A stretch of 35,614 bases of DNA. Origin: Myxococcales bacterium (GTDB lineage: Bacteria; Myxococcota_A; Polyangia; Polyangiales; Polyangiaceae). A model generated the notes under the pieces. The model was not told the origin of the DNA. It ran no database searches and saw only the letters and a program-made list of their open reading frames with translations. Below are positions 24,010 through 32,033 of the stretch, in pieces; position 1 is the stretch's first letter, and each line of letters begins with the position of its first letter. Location of the stretch: assembly GCA_020430845.1 (NCBI GenBank), contig JAGQJA010000064.1, forward strand, positions 12,009-47,622, read 5' to 3'. Made by a program: the position numbers and the translations under genes.

Positions 24010-25017
24010 GTGTCCCTCGATCGGTTCGCAGCGCTCGTTCAAACCGACGTCGGTGGCCCGCTCGCGGCTGGGTCTCTCGCGCTCGCGCCGCCGGTGGCCG
24101 ACGAGGTCGACGTCGAGGTGTCGGTCTGCTCGCTATGCCACAGCGACCTACATCTCCTCGACGGCGACTGGAGCGCGCCTCGCCCCCTCGTCCCGGGTCA
24201 CGAGATCGTGGGCCGCGTCGTGCGCCTGGGGCCCGCGGCCCGAGGGCTCGTCGCCGGCGCCCGCGTCGGTGTGGGCTGGCAGGCCGGTGCGTGCGGCGCG
24301 TGCGAAGCGTGCGCCCGCGGCAGCGTGCAGCTCTGCGTGGGCGGTAAGGAGCGCACGTGCGTGGGGCGGCCGGGGGGCTTCGCCCGCTTCGTCCGTGCGC
24401 GCGCGCCGTTCTGTTTTCCGATCCCGGACGCTCTCGACGACGCACATGCAGCCCCGCTCCTCTGCGCCGGGCTCACCGTGTTCTCTCCGCTCGAGCGCTT
24501 CGGCGTGGGCGCCGGCCAGCGCGTGGGCGTCGTGGGCTGCGGGGGCCTGGGGCATCTCGCGGTCGCGTTCGCGCGCGCGCGCGGCGCCGAGGTGATCGCG
24601 TTCGACACCGACCTGTCGCGTGCCGAGCTCGCGAGATCGCTCGGCGCGTCGGAGCTGCGCGACGCGCGCGGTCCCTTGCCCGAGCGCGCCGTCGACCTGC
24701 TGCTCGTCACGACGCACGCCGCGCTCGATTTCTCGGCGTGGCTCGCCGTGGTGCGTCTCGAGGGGACGATGTGCCTCGTGGGGGTGCCGCCGGGGCCGGT
24801 CACGGTCGACGCCGACGGGCTGCTCGACGGTCAGAAGACGCTCACGGGCAGCGTGGTGGGGACCCCTGCCACGATGCGGGCCATGCTCACGTTCGCGTCG
24901 ACGAGCGGCGTGCGACCGGTCATCGAGACGGCTCCGCTCAGCCGCGCCAACGATGCCGTCGTCGCGCTCCGCGAGGGCCGCGCCCGGATGCGCATCGTGC
25001 TCGAGCAGGATCTCTGA
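24010..25017 (+). CDS. Zinc-dependent aldehyde/alcohol dehydrogenase, Ahr-like
   Basis: 335 residues. The GTG at 24010 is chosen because AAGGAG lies nine bases before it and MSLDRFAALV matches the family N-terminus; the in-frame ATG at 23974 lacks a ribosome site and lies inside a palindrome. Catalytic zinc ligands are Cys43 (CSLCHSD), His64/Glu65 (GHE) and Cys152 (PLLCAG); structural zinc cysteines are 95, 98, 101 and 109. The Rossmann motif is GCGGLG (176-181). The overall pattern (HLLDGDW, VGVGWQAGACGACEAC, LLCAGLTVFSPL, SVVGTPATM) closely follows E. coli Ahr (YjgB), an NADPH-dependent reductase of medium- and long-chain aldehydes. Cytoplasmic. The natural substrate in this organism is unproven. 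Confidence 0.9.
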   Translation: MSLDRFAALVQTDVGGPLAAGSLALAPPVADEVDVEVSVCSLCHSDLHLLDGDWSAPRPLVPGHEIVGRVVRLGPAARGLVAGARVGVGWQAGACGACEACARGSVQLCVGGKERTCVGRPGGFARFVRARAPFCFPIPDALDDAHAAPLLCAGLTVFSPLERFGVGAGQRVGVVGCGGLGHLAVAFARARGAEVIAFDTDLSRAELARSLGASELRDARGPLPERAVDLLLVTTHAALDFSAWLAVVRLEGTMCLVGVPPGPVTVDADGLLDGQKTLTGSVVGTPATMRAMLTFASTSGVRPVIETAPLSRANDAVVALREGRARMRIVLEQDL

Positions 25018-25048
25018 GGCCGGGCGCCCGTCGCCCCGGCGGGCTCAG
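25014..25048. terminator. Bidirectional hairpin with both stop codons in the stem
   Basis: CTGAG (25014-25018) plus GCCGGG (25019-25024) pair with CCCGGC (25035-25040), a GGG bulge, and CTCAG (25044-25048): 11 bp. The TGA stops of the dehydrogenase (25015-25017) and of the DUF924 gene (25045-25047, minus) are both paired. No T-tract. Confidence 0.55.
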
Positions 25049-25656
25049 AACGACGAGCCGGGCTGCTTCAAGAACTCGACCTCGTCGGCCGTCGACGTGC
25101 GCCCGAGGATGACGTTGCGGTGCGGAAAGCGGCCGAAGCGGTCCACGATGTCCTGGTGCGCCTTGGCGTACTGGATGTTGTTCGACAGCTTCTCGCGCTC
25201 CGCCTCCGGAGCGCTCGCGACGAAGTCGGTGAAGAGGTGGACGCACCGCGCCTGGCTGTCGCGGTCCTCGGCGTGCATGTACGGCATGTAGAGAAAGCCG
25301 CGCTCGGCCAGAGCCAGCTCGCGGTCGAAGCCGCGCTCGACGCCGTGTCGGGCGGCCGCCAGCGCCTGCGGGTCGGTCTCGAACGCGCGCGCCGTGTCGC
25401 GGAACATGTTGCGCGAGAACTGGTCCAGCACGATGACGTACGCGAGCGTGCCGCGCGCCGTCTCGAGCCACGTCTCGCACTCCCGCTTGGCGACCGCGTC
25501 GTGGAGCGGTCCGAACCGGTCGCGCACCTCGGCGTCGAACTGGGCCGACTTCTTCCACCAGTGCGCCGCCTTCTCGTCGGAGGCGCATCCGTTCTCGTCG
25601 AGCGGTCCGAACCAGAAGTCGAGCACGTCCTCGGCCGAAGGAAGAGAGGTCGTCAT
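25045..25656 (-). CDS. DUF924 family protein
   Basis: 203 residues, about the family's usual length of 180-200. The family hallmarks are clear: VLDFWFG near the start, the HWWKKSAQFD segment, LAYVIVLDQFSRNMFRDTARAF, LYMPYMHAED and a late RFGRFPHRNVILGR. All parts look alpha-helical, with an arrangement resembling TPR-like folds. No signal peptide; cytoplasmic. The biochemical function of DUF924 is not established. A TAGCCT box seven bases before the ATG predicts a near-leaderless mRNA. The gene converges on the alcohol dehydrogenase and starts divergently from the GGDEF gene. Confidence 0.92.
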   Translation of the reverse strand: MTTSLPSAEDVLDFWFGPLDENGCASDEKAAHWWKKSAQFDAEVRDRFGPLHDAVAKRECETWLETARGTLAYVIVLDQFSRNMFRDTARAFETDPQALAAARHGVERGFDRELALAERGFLYMPYMHAEDRDSQARCVHLFTDFVASAPEAEREKLSNNIQYAKAHQDIVDRFGRFPHRNVILGRTSTADEVEFLKQPGSSF

Positions 25657-25663
25657 GCGCGCG

Positions 25664-25669
25664 AGGCTA
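25664..25669 (-). promoter_or_regulatory. -10-like box for the DUF924 gene
   Basis: TAGCCT on the minus strand, 7 bases before the ATG at 25656. TTCGAC lies 17 bases farther upstream, the best -35-like match seen among these boxes. Confidence 0.55.
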
Positions 25670-25755
25670 ACACCGAGGCCGGTCGAGTCGAACCTCCGAC
25701 TGGCGTTGCCGTTTCGCGGAGCGGGGCGAATGGCGTCGCGCCCTCGCACATGGCG

Positions 25756-25761
25756 TATCGT
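25756..25761 (+). promoter_or_regulatory. -10-like box for the GGDEF gene
   Basis: TATCGT, 8 bases before an in-frame GTG at 25770 and 11 before the ATG at 25773. Either codon could start translation. Confidence 0.45.
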
Positions 25762-25772
25762 ATCCGAGGGTG

Positions 25773-27254
25773 ATGGCGAGGTTGCCGGACAACATCGAGC
25801 GGGCGGCGCGGCTCACGTCGGTGGCGCCGCACATGCGCCAGACGTTCTCGCTCCTGCCGCAGCCGCTCCGGCTCGACGCGCTCGTCCCACCGTCGCCCGA
25901 CGCGCTCTCGACGTCGGCGCGCCAGCTGCTCAAGCTCGCGCTGCTCGAAGACCGGGTGAGGCTCGGGGACGTACGCGTCGCCGCGACGGAGCGCGAGCTG
26001 TCGACGGCGCCGGAGCTCGTGCTCTCGGTGGGCGAACGGCGCATCGAGCTGTCCGCAGACGACCTCGCCCTCGAGCTGCGCACGGTGTTCGCGCGGGCGC
26101 TCGGCGCGCTCTTCGACGGCAGCGACGCGACGCAGCTGCTCGAGCGTCTCGCGTTCCAGTCGTCGAGTCTCTCGACGCTGCGCCAGCTCACGAGTCACAT
26201 GCTCGCCGCGACCGACGTCGACCAGGCGCTCTACCTCATGCTCGCCGGGGTGACCTCGGGCTACGGGCTCGGCTTCAACCGCGCCGCGCTCTTCTTGCAC
26301 CACGCCGGCACCTCCACGTTCACGGGCCACAAGGCCATCGGGCCGGTCGACGAGGCCGAGGCGCACCGCATCTGGGAGGAGATCGAGCTCGAGGACCTCA
26401 CGATCGAAAAGACGATCGAAGACCACCAGCGTGGTCGCTCCGACGCGCGGCTCGAGGAGCGCGTGCGCGGCCTCACGCTCACCGTGTCGGCGCACCCCGA
26501 CGACGAGCTGGCGGCGTCGCTCGCCGACGGCGCGCCCCTCTCGTTCGAGCGTGTCCGCCCGCACAACCCCGGGCTCGCGTCGCTGGGGGTCGCGCCCGAG
26601 TTCGTGTTGGCCGCGGTGCGGGCGCATGGCCGGGTGCTCGGCCTGCTCTTCGCCGACAACGTCTACAGCGGTGAGCCCATCCGCGCGCAGCGGCTCGAGC
26701 ACGTGCGCATGTACGTCGACCAGACCGCGCTCGTCTGGGAGAACCTCTCCCTCATGGCGCACGTGGCCGAGCTCGCGCGCACCGACGCCCTCACGTCGCT
26801 CTTCAACCGTCGAGAGCTCGACGTGCGGTTCGAGCGAGAGGTGTCGCGCGCGTCGCGCGGGCCGTCGCCGCTGTCGTTCGTGCTCATCGACGTCGACCAC
26901 TTCAAGCGCGTCAACGACGACCAAGGGCACGCGGCGGGCGACGCCGTGCTGCGCAAGCTCGCGTCGCTTCTCTCCCGCTCCGTCCGTGGGCACGACGTCG
27001 CGGCCCGCTTCGGCGGCGACGAGCTCTGCCTGCTGCTCCCCGAGGTCACGTCGGAGCAGGCGGCGGTCGCGGTGGGACGCATCGGGCAGCTCGCCAAGGA
27101 CGCCGGCATCTCCGTGAGCATCGGTGCTGCCACGTGGCCGGGCGACTGCGACGCGCCCGAGGGGCTCTTCGAGGCGGCCGACGCGCGTCTCTACCGAGCC
27201 AAGCGAGAGGGCCGCGCGCGCGCCTACGTGGGCGAGCGCGCGATCCTCTTCTGA
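25773..27254 (+). CDS. GAF-GGDEF protein (probable diguanylate cyclase)
   Basis: 493 residues. Residues 1-130 are helical with no recognised domain. A GAF-like domain spans about 135-325 (QALYLMLAGVTSGYGLGFNRAAL, then VLGLLFADNVYSGEPI). The C-terminal GGDEF domain (332-490) has DALTSLFNRRELD, IDVDHFKRVNDDQGH and the active-site motif GGDEL (414-418), a Leu variant of GGDEF. An inhibitory-site motif RGHD (405-408) lies five residues before it, so product inhibition by cyclic di-GMP is expected. No EAL domain. No membrane helix, so a cytoplasmic cyclase controlled by a ligand or partner at the GAF domain. A GTG at 25770 is an alternative start giving one more residue. Confidence 0.9.
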   Translation: MARLPDNIERAARLTSVAPHMRQTFSLLPQPLRLDALVPPSPDALSTSARQLLKLALLEDRVRLGDVRVAATERELSTAPELVLSVGERRIELSADDLALELRTVFARALGALFDGSDATQLLERLAFQSSSLSTLRQLTSHMLAATDVDQALYLMLAGVTSGYGLGFNRAALFLHHAGTSTFTGHKAIGPVDEAEAHRIWEEIELEDLTIEKTIEDHQRGRSDARLEERVRGLTLTVSAHPDDELAASLADGAPLSFERVRPHNPGLASLGVAPEFVLAAVRAHGRVLGLLFADNVYSGEPIRAQRLEHVRMYVDQTALVWENLSLMAHVAELARTDALTSLFNRRELDVRFEREVSRASRGPSPLSFVLIDVDHFKRVNDDQGHAAGDAVLRKLASLLSRSVRGHDVAARFGGDELCLLLPEVTSEQAAVAVGRIGQLAKDAGISVSIGAATWPGDCDAPEGLFEAADARLYRAKREGRARAYVGERAILF

Positions 27255-27268
27255 CGCGACTGCGTCAG
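27251..27268 (+). terminator. Hairpin containing the GGDEF gene's stop codon
   Basis: CTGACGC (27251-27257) and GCGTCAG (27262-27268) pair perfectly over 7 bp with loop GACT. The TGA stop (27252-27254) is in the stem. No T-tract. Confidence 0.55.
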
Positions 27269-27288
27269 GTGCCGTCGGCGCGCCACGC

Positions 27289-28029
27289 TCAGAAGCTCGC
27301 CTTCGCCGCAGCCGCCCCGCGCGCGTAGTACACGACGTCGAAGCGCGCCGCGCCCGCCGACGATCCGTAGCAGTCGTAGCTGCCCACGTAGTCGTGCGCC
27401 CACGTCCCCTCGGGGCACGTGCCCGAGCCCTTGAGCGTGCCCGCCGCGTCGTACGCGTTCCACACGGCGCCCATGGTGAAGGTGCCGTTGCCCGTACGAC
27501 CGACCCAGATGGGCTCGTTGAAGTGACCGGTGCGCGGGCGGAACGTCATGGGCTTGGTCTTCGCTGCGTCGGACGGCGGGGCCTTGGCCACGACCGGTTG
27601 CGCGGGCGTCGACGATCCGGCGTCGGCGGCGCCGCCGGCGCTGGGCGCGGGGCAAGCGGGGAGGCTCGCGACGAAGTCCGCCGGGGCGATCGCGTTGCCG
27701 GTCCGTCCCTCGCAGCTCTGGAGCGCGCCAGACCAGAGGTAGCTCTTGGAGAACGCGGAGCGGATGTTGGCCGCGACCCACACGCCCTCGCCCTGCGTCT
27801 GCACCTTGCAGAACACGTTGAGCTTCGTCTCGGGGTTCACGCCCGCGGTCATCGGCGCGCTCGCGCTCGGCTCCTTCCGCAGGAAGCCGTCCGCCCGGCA
27901 GAACCCGACGGGCTCGTCGCGGAGCGCGTCCTCGCTGCCGCTGACCTCTTCGTCTCCGGTTTGCGCCGCGCATCCGGCGAGGGTGGCGAGCGTGACGAGT
28001 CCCAGCAGCGCGATCTTCTTCGTGTACAT
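27289..28029 (-). CDS. Lipoprotein with an SH3b-like region
   Basis: 246 residues. Signal MYTKKIALLGLVTLATLAG with lipobox Cys20. Residues about 45-105 (FLRKEPSASAPMTAGVNPET, KLNVFCKVQTQGEGVWVAAN) read like a bacterial SH3 domain: a short 'R..PS..' strand, a turn, then W-V. An Ala/Pro/Ser linker at about 125-160 follows. The last 80 residues contain HFNEPIWVGRTGNGTFTMGA, three cysteines and an aromatic SYDCYG segment of unknown fold. It is probably an envelope protein, perhaps wall-associated. The leader carries GAGGAGAAGGGA before the ATG, part of which can pair with an upstream CTCCTCG. Confidence 0.8.
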   Translation of the reverse strand: MYTKKIALLGLVTLATLAGCAAQTGDEEVSGSEDALRDEPVGFCRADGFLRKEPSASAPMTAGVNPETKLNVFCKVQTQGEGVWVAANIRSAFSKSYLWSGALQSCEGRTGNAIAPADFVASLPACPAPSAGGAADAGSSTPAQPVVAKAPPSDAAKTKPMTFRPRTGHFNEPIWVGRTGNGTFTMGAVWNAYDAAGTLKGSGTCPEGTWAHDYVGSYDCYGSSAGAARFDVVYYARGAAAAKASF

Positions 28030-28042
28030 GATCCGTTCCCTT

Positions 28043-28081
28043 CTCCTCGGTGCCGCGCGGTCTTGCGCGCCCTTCGAGGAG
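28043..28081 (-). promoter_or_regulatory. Leader hairpin overlapping the ribosome-site region of the SH3b lipoprotein
   Basis: On the minus strand CTCCTCG (28081-28075) pairs with CGAGGAG (28049-28043), a perfect 7-bp stem with a 25-base GC-rich loop. The AGGAG is locked in the stem; the adjacent AAGGGA, seven bases before the ATG at 28029, stays free. Confidence 0.4.
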
Positions 28082-28097
28082 GGAGATTGCAGTACAC

Positions 28098-28150
28098 GTG
28101 CCTACATGTGCGCCTACTGTAACCCTAGTAAATACATTGAGTTATGCTCG
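28098..28150 (-). promoter_or_regulatory. AT-rich promoter region of the SH3b lipoprotein
   Basis: This is the least GC-rich stretch noticed in the window, with TATTTACTAGGGTTACAGTA on the minus strand and a direct repeat GCCTAC (28100-28105 and 28112-28117, plus). No unambiguous -35/-10 pair can be fixed. The rest of 28151-28271 holds a CCCGCC/GGCGGG stem (28198-28216), a 13-base tandem repeat near 28230-28256, and no gene. Confidence 0.35.
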
Positions 28151-28271
28151 CACGGCACGGATCACGGACGGTTCGTGGATCGCCCTGCACGCGCATTCCC
28201 GCCCGCTGGTGGCGGGGCCGCGCCGGGCTCGCAGGCACGGGTCGCAGGCGCGGGTCGTCCGGGCAGGCCCG

Positions 28272-29267
28272 TCAGTGGCCGAGCTTCACGTCGACGGTGC
28301 GCGACGCGCCCTCGGCCAAGTCGACCTCGACCGGTGCGGCCGAGAAGCCGCTCGCGGTCGCCGTGATGCGGTACTTGCCCGGGTTCACCGGCCGAGCGAT
28401 GCCGACGAGCTCGTTGGGCATGGCGACGCCGTTGAGCTGCACCGACAGGGCGCTCAGCGTCGTGGGGTTCGGCGTGACGCGGATGCGTAGGGTCGGCACG
28501 CGCGGCTTAAGCGCCGCGAGCTCCTTCTTGCCCGCCACCTGCGCCTGACGGAACGCCTCGGCCGCGCCTGGCGCGAGCTGCGTGCGTGAGAGCAGCTCGT
28601 AGCTCTCCTGAGCCTCGACGAGCTTGCCGAGCTGAGCCTGGCACTGCGCGATGTGCAAGATGTGGGTCGGCGCGTCGAAGAGGCTCTGCGCAGCCTCGAA
28701 CCGCGGGAGCGCGTCCTTGAAGTTGCCCGCCTCTTGCAGCTGCACTGCCTCGAGGTACGCGGCGCGCGCGGCCGACTTGCGCTCCGACTCGGACATCTGC
28801 ACGTTCGGCGGCGGCGTAGCGCCGGTCGGCACGGGCGCGACCCCGATGGTGGTCGTCGCGGGGAGGGGGGCCGGCGCGCCACCCGCGCGGGGCTCGAGCT
28901 TGGCCACGTAGCGCTTGGGCACGTCGTACCAAGACCCCGAGATCGCGTCGACGAGCAGCGGGATGCAGAGCGCGACGGGGAAGACGCACGTGAGAATGTC
29001 GACCGTGAGCCACGCGGGGTTGAGCTTCTTCTTCACGATGCCGCGGTGGTCCTCGTATCCCGGCGCCGACGCCACGACCGACGTGACGCCGCTCCGCTCC
29101 GCGACCACCTCCGTGGGCGTCGCCTGCGGCTGTCCACCGCCGACCGTGACGGCCGCGCCCTTGGGGTCGGACTCGACGACGACCTTGGCCGTGCCGCCGC
29201 GGAACACGGTCGCGCACGAGGGGAGGGCGAAGAGCAGCAACGGGACGGCAAGCAAGGAGCGACGCAT
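28272..29267 (-). CDS. PEGA/TPR lipoprotein
   Basis: 331 residues from the ATG at 29267, chosen because it starts the signal MRRSLLAVPLLLFALPS with lipobox Cys18, and because TACCGT lies seven bases upstream; a GTG at 29297 would add ten residues. Residues 27-75 are a PEGA-like strand set (TAKVVVESDPKGAAVTVGGG, then VVASAPGYEDHRG). A hydrophobic stretch at about 86-110 (LTVDILTCVFPVALCIPLLVD) could insert in a membrane. A Pro-rich linker leads to a TPR-like helical region at about 170-240 (YLEAVQLQEAGNFKDALPRF), and a second PEGA-like region ends the protein (PGKYRITATASGFS). Envelope location; function unknown. It shares architecture with the protein at 3569 but in a different domain order. 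Confidence 0.82.
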   Translation of the reverse strand: MRRSLLAVPLLLFALPSCATVFRGGTAKVVVESDPKGAAVTVGGGQPQATPTEVVAERSGVTSVVASAPGYEDHRGIVKKKLNPAWLTVDILTCVFPVALCIPLLVDAISGSWYDVPKRYVAKLEPRAGGAPAPLPATTTIGVAPVPTGATPPPNVQMSESERKSAARAAYLEAVQLQEAGNFKDALPRFEAAQSLFDAPTHILHIAQCQAQLGKLVEAQESYELLSRTQLAPGAAEAFRQAQVAGKKELAALKPRVPTLRIRVTPNPTTLSALSVQLNGVAMPNELVGIARPVNPGKYRITATASGFSAAPVEVDLAEGASRTVDVKLGH

Positions 29268-29274
29268 CTCTCGG

Positions 29275-29280
29275 ACGGTA
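29275..29280 (-). promoter_or_regulatory. -10-like box for the PEGA/TPR lipoprotein
   Basis: TACCGT on the minus strand, 7 bases before the ATG at 29267, with TTTACG 18 bases farther upstream as a possible -35. Confidence 0.5.
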
Positions 29281-29375
29281 CCCTTGGACGTCGCCACACG
29301 TAAAGACTGTGACGCCCTCGCCGGAGACGGCGTCGCGCCGTCACGGCCGCCTCACGCGGTCTCCGCGTCGCGCGG

Positions 29376-30734
29376 TCAGCGGGCGCGTGGCGTGCGCAGC
29401 GTGACGAGCTCTTCGGCGAAGGTCGGGTGGATGCCGATGGTCGCGTCGAAGACGGCCTTGGTGGCCCCGGCTCGGAGCGCCACGGCGGCGGTCTGCACGA
29501 TCTCGCCCGCCTCGCCGCCCACGACGTGCACGCCGAGCACGCGGTCCGTGGCACGGTCGACGACGAGCTTGACCATGTAGCGCTCGTCGCTGCCGCCGAG
29601 CGTGTGCGCGAGCGGGCGGAAGGTCGATGCGTATACATCGATATCGGCGTACTGCGCGCGGGCGTCCTCCTCCGAGAGCCCCACCGTGGCCAGGGACGGC
29701 TGCGTGAAGATCGCCGTCGGGACGAGCGCCAGGTCGACCTCGGACGCGCCTTCGCCGAAGAGCCGCTTGGCGACGTACGCGCCCTGGGCGAGCGCGACGG
29801 GCGTGAGGTTGTAACGATCGATGACGTCGCCCACCGCGTGGATCGTGGGCACGCGCGTCGCGTAGTGGCCGTCGACCACGACCGCCCCGCCGTCCGACAG
29901 CTCGACGCCCACCTCGGCCAGGCCGAGACCCTCCACGTTGGGCTCGCGACCCGTGGCGCAGAGCACGGCGTCGACCGTCACGCCTCGGCCGTCGCTCGTC
30001 TCGATGTCGAGCGCGCCGTCGCCCCGCTTGCGGAGCGCCGTGATCTGGTTGTCGAACCAGAGCGCGATGCCGCGCCGACGCATCTCGGCGGCCACGTGCT
30101 CGCGCGCCTCGCGGTCGAACCCGCGCAAGAAGAGCGGGCCGCGGTAGGAGAGCGTGGCCTCGAGCCCGAACCCGTGAAAGATGCAGGCGAACTCGGCGGC
30201 GATGTACCCGCCGCCCACCACGAACACGCGCCGGGGGAGCGCGGGAAGGTGAAAGACGTCGTCGGAGGTCATGGCGTGCTCGGCGCCCGGGAACTTGCGC
30301 ACGATGGGCCTGCCGCCCGTCGCGACGAGGATGTGCCGCGCCTCGAAGACGCGGTCGCCCACCGCCACGGTGGTCGGCGATGTGACGCGCGCGCGCCCGC
30401 GCACCACGGTCACGCCCGCGGTCTCGAGGATGCGGGCGTAGATGCCGTTGAGTCGCTTGATCTCCGCGTCCTTGGCGTCACGGAGGCGAGGCCAGTCGAG
30501 GCGCGGCTCGGGCGCGTCCCACCCGAAGCTGCGGGCCAGCTCGAGCTGATGGGGCACGTGCGACGCGTACACGAAGAGCTTCTTGGGGATGCAGCCCACG
30601 TTGACGCACGTGCCGCCTAGCTCCTTGTCCTCGGCGACGACGACGCGCGCACCCAGCGTCGCCGCGACACGGGCCGCGCGCACGCCGCCCGAGCCACCGC
30701 CGATCACGAAGAAGTCGACGGCTTCGACCGTCAC
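29376..30734 (-). CDS. gor: Glutathione-disulfide reductase
   Basis: 452 residues from the GTG at 30734, giving MTVEAVDFFVIGGGSGG, which aligns with the N-terminus of known Gor proteins (E. coli Gor has 450). An ATG at 30776 adds 14 residues but directly abuts a TAGCCT box that would drive transcription, so it would not be transcribed whole. FAD site GGGSGG (12-17), redox-active disulfide CVNVGC (Cys43, Cys48), second Rossmann VVGGGYIAAEFA, and a C-terminal HPTFAEE. After the NADP fold the segment SYRGPLFLRGFD keeps the two arginines that confer NADPH preference in Gor and are absent from lipoamide dehydrogenases. It should keep glutathione, or an equivalent low-molecular-weight thiol, reduced in the cytoplasm. 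Confidence 0.9.
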   Translation of the reverse strand: MTVEAVDFFVIGGGSGGVRAARVAATLGARVVVAEDKELGGTCVNVGCIPKKLFVYASHVPHQLELARSFGWDAPEPRLDWPRLRDAKDAEIKRLNGIYARILETAGVTVVRGRARVTSPTTVAVGDRVFEARHILVATGGRPIVRKFPGAEHAMTSDDVFHLPALPRRVFVVGGGYIAAEFACIFHGFGLEATLSYRGPLFLRGFDREAREHVAAEMRRRGIALWFDNQITALRKRGDGALDIETSDGRGVTVDAVLCATGREPNVEGLGLAEVGVELSDGGAVVVDGHYATRVPTIHAVGDVIDRYNLTPVALAQGAYVAKRLFGEGASEVDLALVPTAIFTQPSLATVGLSEEDARAQYADIDVYASTFRPLAHTLGGSDERYMVKLVVDRATDRVLGVHVVGGEAGEIVQTAAVALRAGATKAVFDATIGIHPTFAEELVTLRTPRAR

Positions 30735-30775
30735 GAGGCCACGTCTCGGGCTCGGGTACGCATGGGCGCCGAGCA

Positions 30776-30782
30776 TAGGCTA
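30776..30782. promoter_or_regulatory. Overlapping divergent -10-like boxes between gor and the SMP-30-like gene
   Basis: TAGGCT on the plus strand (30776-30781) overlaps TAGCCT on the minus strand (30777-30782). The plus box would give a leader of about 20 bases with GGGAGG before the ATG at 30808; the minus box a leader of about 35 bases to the GTG at 30734. Confidence 0.4.
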
Positions 30783-30807
30783 TCCTCACCGTGGGAGGCT
30801 CGGTCAC

Positions 30808-31911
30808 ATGCGTCACTCTTCTCGTCTTCGCGTGCTCTTCGCGGTCACGGTCACCGCTGCGGCGGCCACCTACCTCTACGCATGCTCGTCGAGCGATCCC
30901 GCGCCCGCCATCGACGACACGCCCGAGACGGGCACGCCCGACCCGCCCAACCCCGATCCGCCCAAGCCGCCCGCCGACGGCGGCGGAGGAGGAGACGACG
31001 CGGGCGATCTCGACGCGACGGCGCCCAAGACGTGCACGGTCAACCCGATCATCGACGGCGGCGCGCCGCGCGAGATCGCGCGCGGGCAGTTCCTCGACGG
31101 TCCGCACTGGGTCGACGCGCTCGGCGGCCTCGTCATGTCCGAGTTCAACACCGCGACGATCGTGCGCGTGGGCCCCGACGGCGGCGCGCTCACCAACGTG
31201 CGTGCGCCGTTCGGCAACGGTCAGCCCATCGGCAACAGCGCGCTCAAGGACTACCTGGTGACCGCGGCCGTGCAGCCGTCGCGCCTCATCCTCACGGCGT
31301 TGCCCGACGCCGGAGACGGTGGCCGCGTGCCCATCTTGCCCGACGGTGGCCAGGCACCGAACGATCTCGTCATCTCGTCGTCGGGCAACATGTACGTCAC
31401 CGATCCGGCATACCAGGCGGCGAACCCGCAGCGCACGTCGGTGCTCCGCGTCAGCCCCACGGGCGTGACGTCGCTCGTGCAGTCGTTCATCGCGGCCGGG
31501 CCCTTGCCGTTGCCTCGCCCCAACGGGATCGCGCTCTCGCCCGACGAGAAGACGCTCTACGTCTCGATCACGGAGCCGAAGCGCATCATCGCGTACCCGG
31601 TCAACGCCGACGGCTCGACCGGCGCCGGCAAAGACCTCGTCGCCGCGGCCGACCTCGACCTCGCGCCCGACGGCCTCGCGGTCGACGTGGGCGGCAACAT
31701 CTACGTCGCCGAAGCCGTGGCGCAGGGGGGCGGCAACCCGAACCGCGGCGTCATCGAGGTGTTCAAGCCCGACGGCAAGAAGTGGGGCGCGATCCCCATC
31801 GCGGGCCAGCGCCCCACCGGCCTCGCCTTCGGCGCCGACAACAAGACCCTCTACGTGACGACCGAGCGCAACCTGCTCGTCTTGTCCGTCGCGTGCGAGG
31901 GCATCCGCTGA
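30808..31911 (+). CDS. SMP-30/gluconolactonase-like beta-propeller lipoprotein
   Basis: 367 residues. Signal MRHSSRLRVLFAVTVTAAAA followed by TYLYA and lipobox Cys26. A Pro/Asp/Gly-rich spacer covers about 30-70. The rest has repeating strands of the SGL/NHL type: GPHWVDALGGLVMSEFNTAT, APNDLVISSSGNMYVTDP, RPNGIALSPDEKTLYVSI, APDGLAVDVGGNIYVAEA and RPTGLAFGADNKTLYVTT, at least five blades. Conserved Glu, Asn and Asp residues at the blade entrances could bind a divalent metal as in SMP-30 lactonases. A secreted lactonase or simply a binding propeller are both possible. GGGAGG precedes the ATG by about 12 bases. A classic terminator with a T-tract follows. Confidence 0.85.
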   Translation: MRHSSRLRVLFAVTVTAAAATYLYACSSSDPAPAIDDTPETGTPDPPNPDPPKPPADGGGGGDDAGDLDATAPKTCTVNPIIDGGAPREIARGQFLDGPHWVDALGGLVMSEFNTATIVRVGPDGGALTNVRAPFGNGQPIGNSALKDYLVTAAVQPSRLILTALPDAGDGGRVPILPDGGQAPNDLVISSSGNMYVTDPAYQAANPQRTSVLRVSPTGVTSLVQSFIAAGPLPLPRPNGIALSPDEKTLYVSITEPKRIIAYPVNADGSTGAGKDLVAAADLDLAPDGLAVDVGGNIYVAEAVAQGGGNPNRGVIEVFKPDGKKWGAIPIAGQRPTGLAFGADNKTLYVTTERNLLVLSVACEGIR

Positions 31912-31917
31912 CCGGGG

Positions 31918-31964
31918 GGGCTCGACGCGGACGCCGCGCCCCGGACCCGAGCCCATTTTTATTT
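31918..31964 (+). terminator. Intrinsic terminator of the SMP-30-like gene
   Basis: GGGCTCG (31918-31924) pairs with CGAGCCC (31948-31954); an inner stem GCGG/CCGC lies at 31927-31937; ATTTTTATTT follows (31955-31964). It is the only standard T-tract terminator seen in the window. Confidence 0.75.
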
Positions 31965-32033
31965 CGTCGCGAGGGAAGGTCACCTTCGCTCCCTGCGTAG
32001 GACCGACCGCTCTTTTCTTGTGGCGGAGGGTTC

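Noticed and set aside
29376-30734. Dihydrolipoamide dehydrogenase (E3) partner for the fused E1
   Set aside because: The sequence keeps the NADPH-binding arginines and N-terminal pattern of glutathione reductase, and lies 17 kb away in another transcription unit.
30735-30776. ATG at 30776 as start of glutathione reductase
   Set aside because: A -10-like TAGCCT ends right at this ATG, so a transcript from it would begin downstream; the GTG at 30734 matches the family N-terminus and length.
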